NCBI GenBank assembly: GCA_039028975.1
Contig: JBCCHB010000022.1
Location: 1-64,000, forward strand
DNA: 64,000 nt
Direction of reading: 5' to 3'
DNA from: JAHBNG01 sp039028975
GTDB taxonomy: Bacteria; Chloroflexota; Anaerolineae; Caldilineales; Caldilineaceae
Part shown: piece by piece, positions 51,997 to 60,897 of the stretch
Layout: the number at the start of each line of letters is the position of its first letter
Numbering within the stretch: position 1 is the first letter of the stretch
Notes under the pieces: model-generated
Databases searched by the model: none
What the model saw: only the letters and a program-made list of their open reading frames with translations
Told to the model about the DNA's origin: nothing
Position numbers and translations under genes: made by a program

Positions 51997-53022
51997 ATGT
52001 GGATATCTTCAGGTGCAGTGCTGGGTCTAATCGCTTGGTTTGTTCTGCGTTATATTCTGACCAGCTTCTATACGGTCGACCAGAATGAGCGCGCCGTCAA
52101 AACCCGTTTTGGACGCGCACATCGCATTGGCAAAAGCACCATTCTCGACACGCCACTGGCAGAGAGCTTGCGTCCTCACGAACGGGAACGCTATACGTGG
52201 CCCCAAGTACGAGTGATTCAACCCGGTGGTCCCTACTTCAAGTGGCCATGGGAGAAAGTTTACAAAGTACCCGTCGCGACAGAGACCATCAACATGGCCC
52301 AGGATTTGGAGGATCCTAGCGCCAACCGAAACGGAACCATGTTGGAGGCTGTCACCAAAGACCAGCTAAACACTGGGTTGGAAGGGCAGATTCGCTATCG
52401 GGCATCAGAGGCAAATTTGTACGCCTACCTCTTTGGCGTCAAGGAACCCGTTGTCCACACCATGGGTTACTTTGTCTCGATTCTGCGTGAGCGCATTGCC
52501 AACTTTGAAGCCCCCAATCAATCTCTGTCCGTTCCTTTAGAGCACAACCCCGAGGAGGGCGAAGGCATGAGTGCAGAAGAACTCGACATGATGGCTGGCA
52601 TCTCCATCAACGATCTTCGTAAAAACTTAAGTCTACTCAATGACCAGATGGAGCAGGATTGTCGTTCGTCCATAGCTCGTTACGGGGTCGTCCTGGATGC
52701 CTCACTGATTACGGCTATAGAGCCACCTCAGGAGGTTGAGTCGGCCCTTGCTGCCATCAATACAGCCCACAACCAAGTATCCTCGGATATCAGTCTAGCC
52801 CAAGCTGCGGCCGATCAGAAAATTGTCCAATCTAAACGGGCCGTCGAAATCGAGACCCTGAAAGCCCATGCCGAGGTAGAGCCGCTGCGCGCCATGTTTG
52901 ACCAGTTAAGTGCCCTGAAGAGTGGCGGCTCTGACGTGATGAAGGCGTATTTGCGCAACATTCGGATGCAGCTATATAGTCGGGCAGAGCAGGTTATCTT
53001 AAAGGAGCGCAATCATGCTTGA
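51997..53022 (+). CDS. SPFH/band 7 membrane protein (HflK-like)
   Basis: A 341-residue protein with one N-terminal transmembrane helix (about 2-22) and an SPFH domain starting at YTVDQNERAVKTRFGRA. The helical coiled-coil region (about 225-310) follows. Such proteins form rings in the membrane and control proteases or other membrane proteins. AAGGAG lies upstream of the ATG. Its last eight bases overlap the next SPFH gene, so the two are probably subunits of one hetero-oligomer, like HflK-HflC, though sequence identity with true HflK looks low. Confidence 0.85.
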   Translation: MWISSGAVLGLIAWFVLRYILTSFYTVDQNERAVKTRFGRAHRIGKSTILDTPLAESLRPHERERYTWPQVRVIQPGGPYFKWPWEKVYKVPVATETINMAQDLEDPSANRNGTMLEAVTKDQLNTGLEGQIRYRASEANLYAYLFGVKEPVVHTMGYFVSILRERIANFEAPNQSLSVPLEHNPEEGEGMSAEELDMMAGISINDLRKNLSLLNDQMEQDCRSSIARYGVVLDASLITAIEPPQEVESALAAINTAHNQVSSDISLAQAAADQKIVQSKRAVEIETLKAHAEVEPLRAMFDQLSALKSGGSDVMKAYLRNIRMQLYSRAEQVILKERNHA

Positions 53023-53968
53023 GTCAGTTGGCTCACTCTTTGGAACGGCGGTGACGACCTTTTTTGTGTTGCTCATTGGCGAGCCACTTCTAAAAGGCCT
53101 CATGCGTATGTTTGGCTTTTATACCATTGTAGAAGAGGGAACCAGCCACATCTATGTCCTCTTTGGGAATGTGATTGGCGTGTTAACCGAACCAGGCTTC
53201 TACTTTCTATGGTTTAAGCTGGGGCCGGCGGCGCTCATTGTACGCTGGTTTGGTGAACTGCATGTGCAGGATATGAGGCTGGATCAGAAGTATCTGCGCA
53301 GCCTGCCGGTGAACTCGGAAGAGGGCGCACCCATGGGGATTGGCGTTTGGTACGAGATGTTTATTAGCGATCCGGTTGCCTATCTCTTCAAAAATACCGA
53401 TCCCGAAGGCTCTCTCTCGGCCAACGTAAGCAACGCTACTGTACGCACATTGAGTAACATGCCCTTGGCCGAAATGTTAGAGACCCGCCATGTCATGAGC
53501 CAAGCCGTTCGTCAAGAAGTCTCTCCCAAATCTTCCGAGTGGGGATACAAGCTAGGGTCGGTCTACATCCGCAAAGTACACTTCCGCGACTCGCTAATGA
53601 TCCAGCAAATTGAAGAGAAGGTGGTCAATCGACTGCGCCAGGTGACCGCGGCTATCCGTCAAGGCGGAGCCAATCAGGTTGATATTATTGCCGGTAAGGC
53701 GGAGCGAGAAGCCGCCATTGAGTTTGGGAAGGCCAATGCCATGCGCCCGAAAATTGTAGGTGAGGCCCTGCAGGAGGTTTGCGCCGACCCTGAAATTGCC
53801 GATGCCCTCTTTGAAGTGCTGGAGACGGAACGGGTACTGGAGGGTAGGGCAAGCATCACGTTAATTCCCAACCAAAGCGATAGCTTGATGACCCAGCTAT
53901 TGGCAGCGCAGAGGGTAACACAGGGGGTAGCGAGCGGGAACAAGGGTCAAAGTGAGGAAGAAAGTTGA
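53015..53968 (+). CDS. SPFH/band 7 membrane protein (HflC-like partner)
   Basis: A 317-residue partner of the preceding protein. An N-terminal membrane helix (about 5-25) precedes an SPFH domain that includes YTIVEEGTSHIYVLFGNV and VLTEPGFYFLWFK. The C-terminal part carries the REAAIEFGKANAMRPKI helix seen in band 7 proteins and a Ser/Glu-rich tail. AAAGGAG lies inside the end of the upstream gene, at good spacing to this ATG. It converges with the ImmA/nucleotidyltransferase gene 21 bases downstream. Confidence 0.85.
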   Translation: MLESVGSLFGTAVTTFFVLLIGEPLLKGLMRMFGFYTIVEEGTSHIYVLFGNVIGVLTEPGFYFLWFKLGPAALIVRWFGELHVQDMRLDQKYLRSLPVNSEEGAPMGIGVWYEMFISDPVAYLFKNTDPEGSLSANVSNATVRTLSNMPLAEMLETRHVMSQAVRQEVSPKSSEWGYKLGSVYIRKVHFRDSLMIQQIEEKVVNRLRQVTAAIRQGGANQVDIIAGKAEREAAIEFGKANAMRPKIVGEALQEVCADPEIADALFEVLETERVLEGRASITLIPNQSDSLMTQLLAAQRVTQGVASGNKGQSEEES

Positions 53969-53989
53969 TAGAGGTTTCCTTGAGAAATC

Positions 53990-55621
53990 TCAAGCACTTT
54001 CGTAAGGCTCAGCTTCTAGTGGCAGGCTTAGCTGCTGAGCCATCGACGTTCCCTTGGTCCACTCGTAGATTGTCTTTTTAGGAACAAAGGCCGCATCAGA
54101 TAAGATCGTTTCGCTCAAACATTTTTTCAAAATAGACGTGGTTGAAGCTTCTACTGTTTTATTGATAATTTCTAATCGACCGCCAGCTTCCTCGATCTCT
54201 TCCCGACGCTCGTTCAAATGTGGATCATCGTCTGGCACCACCAGGATATCCGCCTTTAATTGGGCATGTAGGCGAGTGTAAAAGTCTTGGACATTCTGTT
54301 TTGTGTGGCCATGAATGACAAAGGTAAAGTTAACGCTCTGCAATTCATTTAGTACCTCTAAACGTTGAGATGCAGTGTTGACAGGCCGAAATGTGCCCTT
54401 GAACTTCCTCACCCGGTGATCATCCTCGATACCAACCACTAGGATATCGCCAAGCTTCTTCGCTCTTTGCAAGAATCGGATGTGCCCATTTGTCAGTAAA
54501 TCAAAACATCCTGTGGCAATGATAATTACTTGCCCACGATTTTTGCACCTCTGGATGTATTGCCTAGCCTCTACCCGGGTATTCAGTCGTTCTAGGGGTT
54601 CAATGTGTTTTTCTAAGGACGAGACATCTATGAGCTTTTCTGGGACCTCATCGTCGTCATCGCGCGTGTAGGCCATCCACTGGATTTCCGCTTCGGGCTG
54701 CCGACCCCAACCTTGAATCAGTCTCCGATAATATTGGTCATAGTGGGTTAGATCTCGCCAGAGAGTTCTATGATTGTTCTCTTGCTGGAATTTTAGCCAT
54801 AGCTGAGAGTCAGAAAAGAAAAATCCGTCAATCGCACAAAATTCACAGAAGATAGGAATCAGCTGTAATGTTTGTTCATTGATCCCAATATAGAGACGCT
54901 CATCCTTATCTTTCACGCGAATCATACGGATGAGGCGGTGATCGAAATTTGTTTCCGGCGGGATGATCACGATACGGTTATGACCACCTATTCCTGAAGT
55001 GGCTTTTACCTCCTTTAGCGGGAGCTTCTTGGTGATTTCCTCATCTTTTTTGATCACTTTGCGTTGCAGCTGATGGATTCTCCGTTTTAGGGCCGAATGT
55101 GAGACATTTAGCATCTGGGCAATCTGACTTGATCCGGACGGTGTGTCAAGATTATATTGTCTATGAAGTTGGGCTAGGATATGCCGGGGCATAAGTATCG
55201 CACCGGCCAATTGATCAACAACGTCCTCTCGCTCATGCGGAGCTAGATTACGTAAATTGGCCAGCTCGTCCAGAAGGCCGGTGGTTTCTGCCTTGATTGT
55301 CCCATCAATCAGCCAATGCGCTAGTTCATGGGCAATACTAAATCGAATACGCCCCATACTCCTCTCTTTATTGGCAATGATGCGGCGCTGAATCGGGATC
55401 ACAATGGCCGATAATCGCTTAAATTTTTTACAGAAGATTTCATGTTCAAGCTTTAGAGCGCAAACTCTCTCAGCAATATCTTCTACAGGTATGGGCAACG
55501 CTAGTGGTGTTCCAGTCACGCGGGTGTACTCAACCAGTAGTTCGTCTGCACTCTTCTCAATCAGGTTTATCCAGTAGGCACTCAGAAGAATTCCTACGGA
55601 TTGTTTTTTTTGTGGTTTCAT
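53990..55621 (-). CDS. Fusion of ImmA/IrrE metallopeptidase and cytidylyltransferase-like nucleotidyltransferase
   Basis: A 543-residue two-domain protein (residue numbers here count from the TTG at 55639, six codons earlier). Residues about 35-190 are an ImmA/IrrE-type zinc peptidase with HELAH at 104-108 and a helix-turn-helix-like SQIAQMLNVSHSALKRRI at 171-188. Residues about 200-350 are unassigned. Residues about 371-510 are a (H/T)xGH nucleotidyltransferase: ATGCFDLLTNGHIRFL carries T383-N-G-H386, and EASTTSILKK matches the second family motif. ImmA/IrrE peptidases cleave HTH repressors; nucleotidyltransferases of this type make CDP-, ADP- or NAD-type products. I do not know this fusion. 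It lies downstream of the 1374-residue gene in the same direction. Confidence 0.85.
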   Translation of the reverse strand: MKPQKKQSVGILLSAYWINLIEKSADELLVEYTRVTGTPLALPIPVEDIAERVCALKLEHEIFCKKFKRLSAIVIPIQRRIIANKERSMGRIRFSIAHELAHWLIDGTIKAETTGLLDELANLRNLAPHEREDVVDQLAGAILMPRHILAQLHRQYNLDTPSGSSQIAQMLNVSHSALKRRIHQLQRKVIKKDEEITKKLPLKEVKATSGIGGHNRIVIIPPETNFDHRLIRMIRVKDKDERLYIGINEQTLQLIPIFCEFCAIDGFFFSDSQLWLKFQQENNHRTLWRDLTHYDQYYRRLIQGWGRQPEAEIQWMAYTRDDDDEVPEKLIDVSSLEKHIEPLERLNTRVEARQYIQRCKNRGQVIIIATGCFDLLTNGHIRFLQRAKKLGDILVVGIEDDHRVRKFKGTFRPVNTASQRLEVLNELQSVNFTFVIHGHTKQNVQDFYTRLHAQLKADILVVPDDDPHLNERREEIEEAGGRLEIINKTVEASTTSILKKCLSETILSDAAFVPKKTIYEWTKGTSMAQQLSLPLEAEPYESA

Positions 55622-55634
55622 TTGGATTTCAGCG

Positions 55635-55686
55635 TACAAGAAAATTCTTGTAAAACAGGAATAAGCTTTATCTGGCCATCTATATT
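55635..55686. repeat. Truncated family A repeat
   Basis: ATAAGCTTTATCTGGCCATCTATA matches the right end of family A; a small inverted repeat CAAGAAAATTCTTG replaces the left part. It lies at the 5' side of the ImmA-fusion gene. Confidence 0.45.
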
Positions 55687-55968
55687 GAGAAGATAGAGAT
55701 ACCGCCCGGGGTTAAAACCCTGGCTTACCAAGCGAACGCCGCTTCAAAGGGGTGGATTGTCGGCCAACAAGTCCGCGCCTAGAAGGCAACCGACGAACGT
55801 CTGCTTTGCAGCCCGATTTCAAGGTGCTGCGCGCCCGCAAGCGAACAGCCTCGGTCGGAAACCGATGAACCTGTTCTTCTGTCTAAAGATGTGGGTAAAG
55901 CTAAGCCTTTTAGGGTCAGCTAGTTGGATTACGATAACCGTGCAATCATTTACACTATGCTCTGCTAG
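55687..55968. other. Gap between the fusion genes
   Basis: It contains the hairpin-prone GGGGTTAAAACCCTGG (from 55709), a piece similar to 22740 (CCTAGAAGGCAACCG), and GATGTGGGTAAAG with TAAGCC as at 145-170. No gene is seen. Confidence 0.45.
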
Positions 55969-58900
55969 CTACTGCACAAGATTCGGTTTATCAAAATACG
56001 TATGAGGACTGACTTGCTGGTGCCATCGAATGGCATGAGCAACCTGAACAACGGAGCCGCCTTTAAGGGTGGGCAACTCTTCTTCAGAGGGATAGAAGAA
56101 TTCAGCTTGAAGGACTTCTTCCCGATGGAGGGTTTCTTTACCATTCGTTATAGTTCCGTGGAACAATAGGGTATAGGCATGAACATTTAGACTGCCAACC
56201 GGATGGAGCTTTTGGTCGTAGACGCCAATTAAGCCATCATACGCTGCTTGGTAGCCTGTCTCCTGATGAAGCTCACGAATGGCATTTTCGGCTGGGGTGT
56301 AGCCAACGTCCGCCCAGCCCCCAGGCAGGCTCCACTCCTCACTATCGGAGCGGCGAATGAGCAGGAGCTTGCCATCTTCATTAAAGGCGGCAATAGCCAC
56401 GGCAATTTTGGGCGTAATATAGCCATCGTCTATGGATTGGTGAGCGTCTTCGTTAAGAATCTGCTCAATCTTTTGCGGTTCTGTCTGGGTGACAAAACCA
56501 GATAATCCTTGGGCAATCTTCATGACTTCGGCGAATTGTTCACGTTCGGGAATGCTTTCAGCGTAATGCATGCCTGTTTGGGCAATGGCCTCTAGCTGTT
56601 CGGCCCAATCCCAAAGCTTGTGGGCCGGATTCTGGTCCAGTGCATGCTGGGCAGAGCGGGTAAGATGGAGCGGTTTGGCAGCGACCTGATGGTGCTGATG
56701 ACAGCGGGGTTGGTAGGTTTCTTCCCCCCCCCTCATCCATGTTTTTTCATGAAATGCTGCTGGGTGCTTGTCGATGGTACGTTGGGTGAAGTGCGCGGGG
56801 CGTTCACACCCTGGTTCCGTACATTTGGCCGCTAAGGGATAAACTTTATCTGCGCAGGCCAGCAGTTGGGGCATAAACCCAAAAGGAACGCCACGAAAGT
56901 CGAGATCGAGTCCAGCAATTAAGAGGTGTTTTCCCCGATTAGCTAACTGAATGACCACATCCACGATGCTCTCATCGAAGAATTGGGCTTCATCGATGGC
57001 AATATGCTGTTCGGTACCCACAATAAATTCTAAAATGTCTTGGGGGGTCTCAACCAGCTCGGCTTCAAGCTGCTTGTTATTGTGGGTTCTGATCCGCCCT
57101 TTGGGCGCGGTAATCTGCAGCTTGGGATGGAAGATGACCACTTTGGCCCCAAGCGTTCTCAGTTCTTCGATCCGTTGAATGAGTAAGCTGGTTTTGCCGC
57201 TAAACATGCAGCCCGTGATAACTTCAATTTGCCCAACGGTCGATAGGGGTGATTCGGATTTGGCTTGGCGTCTCAACGTAACGGCATCGTTGTGGGCTTG
57301 GATGATGGTCTGGTCATCAGGTTCGATGCGTCGGGCTTTGGCGAATTCTTCAATAGCAAAATTGAGCTTGTTGACATTTTCTGGACTGCGGTAGGCTTGT
57401 AGATAGGCATGACCACAGCGTAGATGATAATCGGCCATAATACGTTTCTCATCTTTGACCTCTAGATCATCCGGTTCCAAAAGCATATCCCGAGCTGTGC
57501 GGAATAAGGCTGTTGATTCATTGGGATACTCATTCGGCTCACTACGTAAGCCGGGATTCTGTTTTCGATGCTCGAAGACGCCCTCTTCTTGCAGTGTAGC
57601 AATGAGTTGTTCGTATTCTTCTTCACTCAGGCTGGCATAGGCTATCCCGCTCTTGATGAGGTAATCGGCTCTTTGCATCAAGGGATAGCTAGTACTATCC
57701 TGTAAAGTCTGCTCAAACTCTTGGATGGCCCGGCGGATTTCACCAGTCAAGAAGAAACTTTCGGCCAACAAGGCACGGGCCGAGGCATACTTGCTATCCA
57801 ACTCGAGTGCCTTTTGGCAAAGCTCGATAGTATCTTGATACCAGCCTTGCAGCAGACGAACCTCAGCCAAGTGTTTAAACAAGTAAAGACTTTCATCTTC
57901 TCGTAGTGCCTCACCAAATTGGGTCGCTGCTTCATCCAAGCGCCCCTTAAAGAGTGCGCGATGGCCTTTGACTGTACTCGGTCCAGAGACGACAGCATTC
58001 TTTACATCCTCCGCAAACCGTTTGACCACCTCTTCAAAGCCCTGCTTAAGCTGTAAGGCATAGATGTGATTGACACGTAGGGATACGCTCCAGGGGAAAA
58101 GGTCCGTACGAAAACCAGGAATTTGTAGGGTTTGTAACTTTCCGCCTAAGCGAGTAAGATGCGCTTTGAATTCTTCTTCGGGAATGGTCATGGGCCGGTT
58201 GAGACCAAAAACAAAACCTGTGTGTTGCACCTGAGATAGGTAGATGGCAGATGGCCTGTCACTTGAATCGTTCTCCAAATACTCATAAAGATCTTGGATG
58301 ATGATTTTGATGATTGTCCCTTGAAACCACTCTTCAAGCGTACTTAATCTGGGGTCACTGGGACGAATAACCGTATAGCGGATGGTAACAAAGTAGATCC
58401 AACTATTTTGAATATCATCTGGCGTAATATTGTTGTAGATTGAAGCGAGAACGGTTTCAACTAGCTCCTCTACTTGGTCAAATTCTTTAATCTGACGTTC
58501 ATTAAGCAGTTCATGGCTTATGGTGCGTACAGTGTACTCTTCGACCTGTCTTCGGGCAATAATGTCACCACAAATATCCCCCAGTGCAAGCAAAGCACTC
58601 TTCACCTCGGTCGTAAAAATTGTACCTTCACTTTGCTCGAGAAAGAGAGAGCTATCTGTAATCTCCTCATCCACCCTCTCTTTCTCGGCCACCTGTTCAC
58701 CAACCAACTTCTTCTTGGCAACAATATAGATCACGCCCACAATGTAGCGAGAGCCATCTTGCTCAGTAATCACGGCTGGGATGGCGGCTGCGGCAGATGG
58801 TTTATCTATGCCAAAGCGATCAACTCGGGGATCGTTGTCAACTGTTGGGTCAATATAGATTGGTTGACCAATGGAAAAGGCCCAGCCACAGATGCTACTG

Positions 58901-60093
58901 CTTATTTCCTCTTTACGATATCGTAGGCTTCCACCGCTACTTGCGTTTTCGATTAGCTGTGTGGGAAATTCACCTAGTTGTGCGGTAGCGTCGCGAAATT
59001 CGGGCAGAAATATGATGCATTCATCAATTCCATCCAGGGCAGAGGTAATTACCTTGGTTAATGTATGCAGTGTTCGGCCTGTTGCGTAAGGGCTTAAATC
59101 ACTCCAAAAGGCAGTTTTTAAGAGGGTGCTTAACCCAGTAATCGAATTGAGTTGAATCGTTGATTGCTGATTGGTAGGGGATACATTTGCATTCGTTGGT
59201 GCAGACTGACCATGAGACTGTATTGCCCGGATAAACGCCTGGGTCTCTAAAGAATGTCTGTTGTATTGGGAAAGTCCAATAAACAATTCATAAATAAGTT
59301 CGTTGTGGTCATCGATTAGGAAAACTTTGTACCACTCGTGGCTGGGTAGTTCTGTCTCAAACTCAGGACTCTGTTGCAATAGTTCGCGTACAGAACGGTA
59401 AAAGTAAAACGTTTGGCCACGGTAGCTTGCCGCAATTGCCCACTGAGGATTGTGAAGCAACAATTGAATGCCTGACCATGAGAACGACTCCTTAGCTAGT
59501 TTATCTGATACGTCAGACGAATTCGAGTGCTCAGACTTGGTAAGGCACCGAATGGTTAAAAGGCAACCAGTTGGGATGGTTTCAAGTTTATTGTCACCGA
59601 TAAGCAAGAAGAGTGAGCTAAGCACGCGATTTCGCAAAAGTGCCAAAACCATATCGCCTGCCAAAGGGAATGGATAGTGGGCAGGTTCTGATTCTGAGAA
59701 ATGCTCACGACTACCTAGTGATGCTGTTGATTTTAGGGAGAGTAGATGTTTAACATCTTTGACGGTTAGCTGGTAACGATGTTTAAGAAGTTCGGCAAAG
59801 AGGGCCAGGCGGATATCTTTTGGACCATAGCGCCAACTTCGACGTTGCGTACCACTCCCAGCATTTGACGGGCTTAGGATTCCCTGTTTGCGAAGATAAT
59901 CAATTCTTGGTTTGGTGATGGAGAAGTCTTCTGCGAGCACGTTGTCAATATATTGGGAATCAATATATTTTTTGTTGATGTATTCAACGACACCATCTGT
60001 GGTTAAGGGGTGGGATTCATCTAAATCTTGAGTGATTTGATCTACTTCACCCCATAGCACCTCTATATCAGGTTCTAACACAGTCGCATTCAT
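55969..60093 (-). CDS. Multidomain regulator: MerR-like HTH, GAF, TPR, thymidine kinase, Nudix
   Basis: A 1374-residue single frame. Residues about 57-120 resemble a MerR helix-turn-helix (TKPRIDYLRKQGIL, then DIRLALFAELL). Residues about 335-515 are GAF-like. Residues 515-700 are unassigned. TPR-like helices lie at 705-800 and 880-940. Residues 954-1142 are a TK1-type thymidine kinase with GCMFSGKTS at 961-969, DEAQFF at 1034-1039 and a Cys/His zinc region (CTEPGC, RCHQHH). Residues about 1155-1205 match the Nudix N-terminal helper domain. Residues 1228-1360 are a Nudix domain whose box reads GWADVGYTP to RELHQETGY, so two canonical Glu positions are Tyr1265 and Gln1277. It looks like a nucleotide-responsive regulator that carries its own enzymes. 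The start has no strong ribosome-binding site. Confidence 0.87.
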   Translation of the reverse strand: MNATVLEPDIEVLWGEVDQITQDLDESHPLTTDGVVEYINKKYIDSQYIDNVLAEDFSITKPRIDYLRKQGILSPSNAGSGTQRRSWRYGPKDIRLALFAELLKHRYQLTVKDVKHLLSLKSTASLGSREHFSESEPAHYPFPLAGDMVLALLRNRVLSSLFLLIGDNKLETIPTGCLLTIRCLTKSEHSNSSDVSDKLAKESFSWSGIQLLLHNPQWAIAASYRGQTFYFYRSVRELLQQSPEFETELPSHEWYKVFLIDDHNELIYELFIGLSQYNRHSLETQAFIRAIQSHGQSAPTNANVSPTNQQSTIQLNSITGLSTLLKTAFWSDLSPYATGRTLHTLTKVITSALDGIDECIIFLPEFRDATAQLGEFPTQLIENASSGGSLRYRKEEISSSICGWAFSIGQPIYIDPTVDNDPRVDRFGIDKPSAAAAIPAVITEQDGSRYIVGVIYIVAKKKLVGEQVAEKERVDEEITDSSLFLEQSEGTIFTTEVKSALLALGDICGDIIARRQVEEYTVRTISHELLNERQIKEFDQVEELVETVLASIYNNITPDDIQNSWIYFVTIRYTVIRPSDPRLSTLEEWFQGTIIKIIIQDLYEYLENDSSDRPSAIYLSQVQHTGFVFGLNRPMTIPEEEFKAHLTRLGGKLQTLQIPGFRTDLFPWSVSLRVNHIYALQLKQGFEEVVKRFAEDVKNAVVSGPSTVKGHRALFKGRLDEAATQFGEALREDESLYLFKHLAEVRLLQGWYQDTIELCQKALELDSKYASARALLAESFFLTGEIRRAIQEFEQTLQDSTSYPLMQRADYLIKSGIAYASLSEEEYEQLIATLQEEGVFEHRKQNPGLRSEPNEYPNESTALFRTARDMLLEPDDLEVKDEKRIMADYHLRCGHAYLQAYRSPENVNKLNFAIEEFAKARRIEPDDQTIIQAHNDAVTLRRQAKSESPLSTVGQIEVITGCMFSGKTSLLIQRIEELRTLGAKVVIFHPKLQITAPKGRIRTHNNKQLEAELVETPQDILEFIVGTEQHIAIDEAQFFDESIVDVVIQLANRGKHLLIAGLDLDFRGVPFGFMPQLLACADKVYPLAAKCTEPGCERPAHFTQRTIDKHPAAFHEKTWMRGGEETYQPRCHQHHQVAAKPLHLTRSAQHALDQNPAHKLWDWAEQLEAIAQTGMHYAESIPEREQFAEVMKIAQGLSGFVTQTEPQKIEQILNEDAHQSIDDGYITPKIAVAIAAFNEDGKLLLIRRSDSEEWSLPGGWADVGYTPAENAIRELHQETGYQAAYDGLIGVYDQKLHPVGSLNVHAYTLLFHGTITNGKETLHREEVLQAEFFYPSEEELPTLKGGSVVQVAHAIRWHQQVSPHTYFDKPNLVQ

Positions 60094-60647
60094 TGTGTTG
60101 ATTCACCTTTTAAGAACAAAAAAAATGTGCCACATACACCGAACGCTGTCATCCTTATGTTATTCTGAGCTGTAATAATACATATTATGGAAAGGGTTTG
60201 TCAATTATTGACTGTTATTTGTTTCAATGGGTGCAAATTCTAAATATGTGGATCTAATAAACAATAACTATGTTCTAAAATAAAATTCGTTAACAAAATT
60301 TTAACACCACAAATAGCAAATCTTAATCTAAATTATGGATAGTAATATTCTCACATCTGCAGGTCTCTCACTGGATCTAAACACTCCTTAAAATATTATA
60401 AACCTGCTATCCTGACCCCATTACAATAAGAAATTATTACTAAAAACCAGCCAATAACAAACATTTAACACTAAGGAAAAATTCTATTAACCTTCAACTA
60501 GAATAATAGCATCTAACCTTATTGGTATCTGTTTAGTAATTCTGCTAGGTGTCGTTGCCTGGCCTATAAAAAACGCCCTAAGGGTCGGTGTGCTGATAAG
60601 CATTATTAACCTACTCTCCACCTGATGCCGTCCATAGTTATAACAAT

Positions 60648-60737
60648 TATACAACGGTCGTTTTCAAAATCAGAGTTTTCCATAGTTCTTACCCAAGAAT
60701 ATTGAACTCCGGTTTTGAAACGAAGCGAGGAGGTATA
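60648..60737. repeat. Palindromic repeat family B, copy 7
   Basis: From TATACAACGGTCGTTTTC to GAAACGAAGCGAGGAGGTATA, a diverged copy. Confidence 0.7.
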
Positions 60738-60789
60738 GTTTGTAAGGCCTGCATTTCCCCTAGGCAGGCCAGTAGACTGTGCTTTGCGT

Positions 60790-60883
60790 TATACTGAGGT
60801 CGTTTTGAATTCAGATGTTTCTTAAGAATTTACAGCATTCTACTAGGGGTGCTAACGCCTGTTTTCAAACTTAGCTGAGTATA
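60790..60883. repeat. Palindromic repeat family B, copy 8
   Basis: From TATACTGAGGTCGTTTTG to TTTTCAAACTTAGCTGAGTATA (family ends). It stops two bases before the GGAGG of the next gene. Confidence 0.8.
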
Positions 60884-60897
60884 GATGGAGGAAAATC

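Larger units (their letters stand above)
60094..60897. other. AT-rich divergent intergenic region with family B repeats
   Basis: About 800 bases between the giant regulator (minus) and the APH-like kinase (plus). The first 450 bases are strikingly AT-rich compared with the window. They are followed by two family B copies and a hairpin at 60746-60770 (GGCCTGC/GCAGGCC). Promoters for both genes are expected here. Confidence 0.6.
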
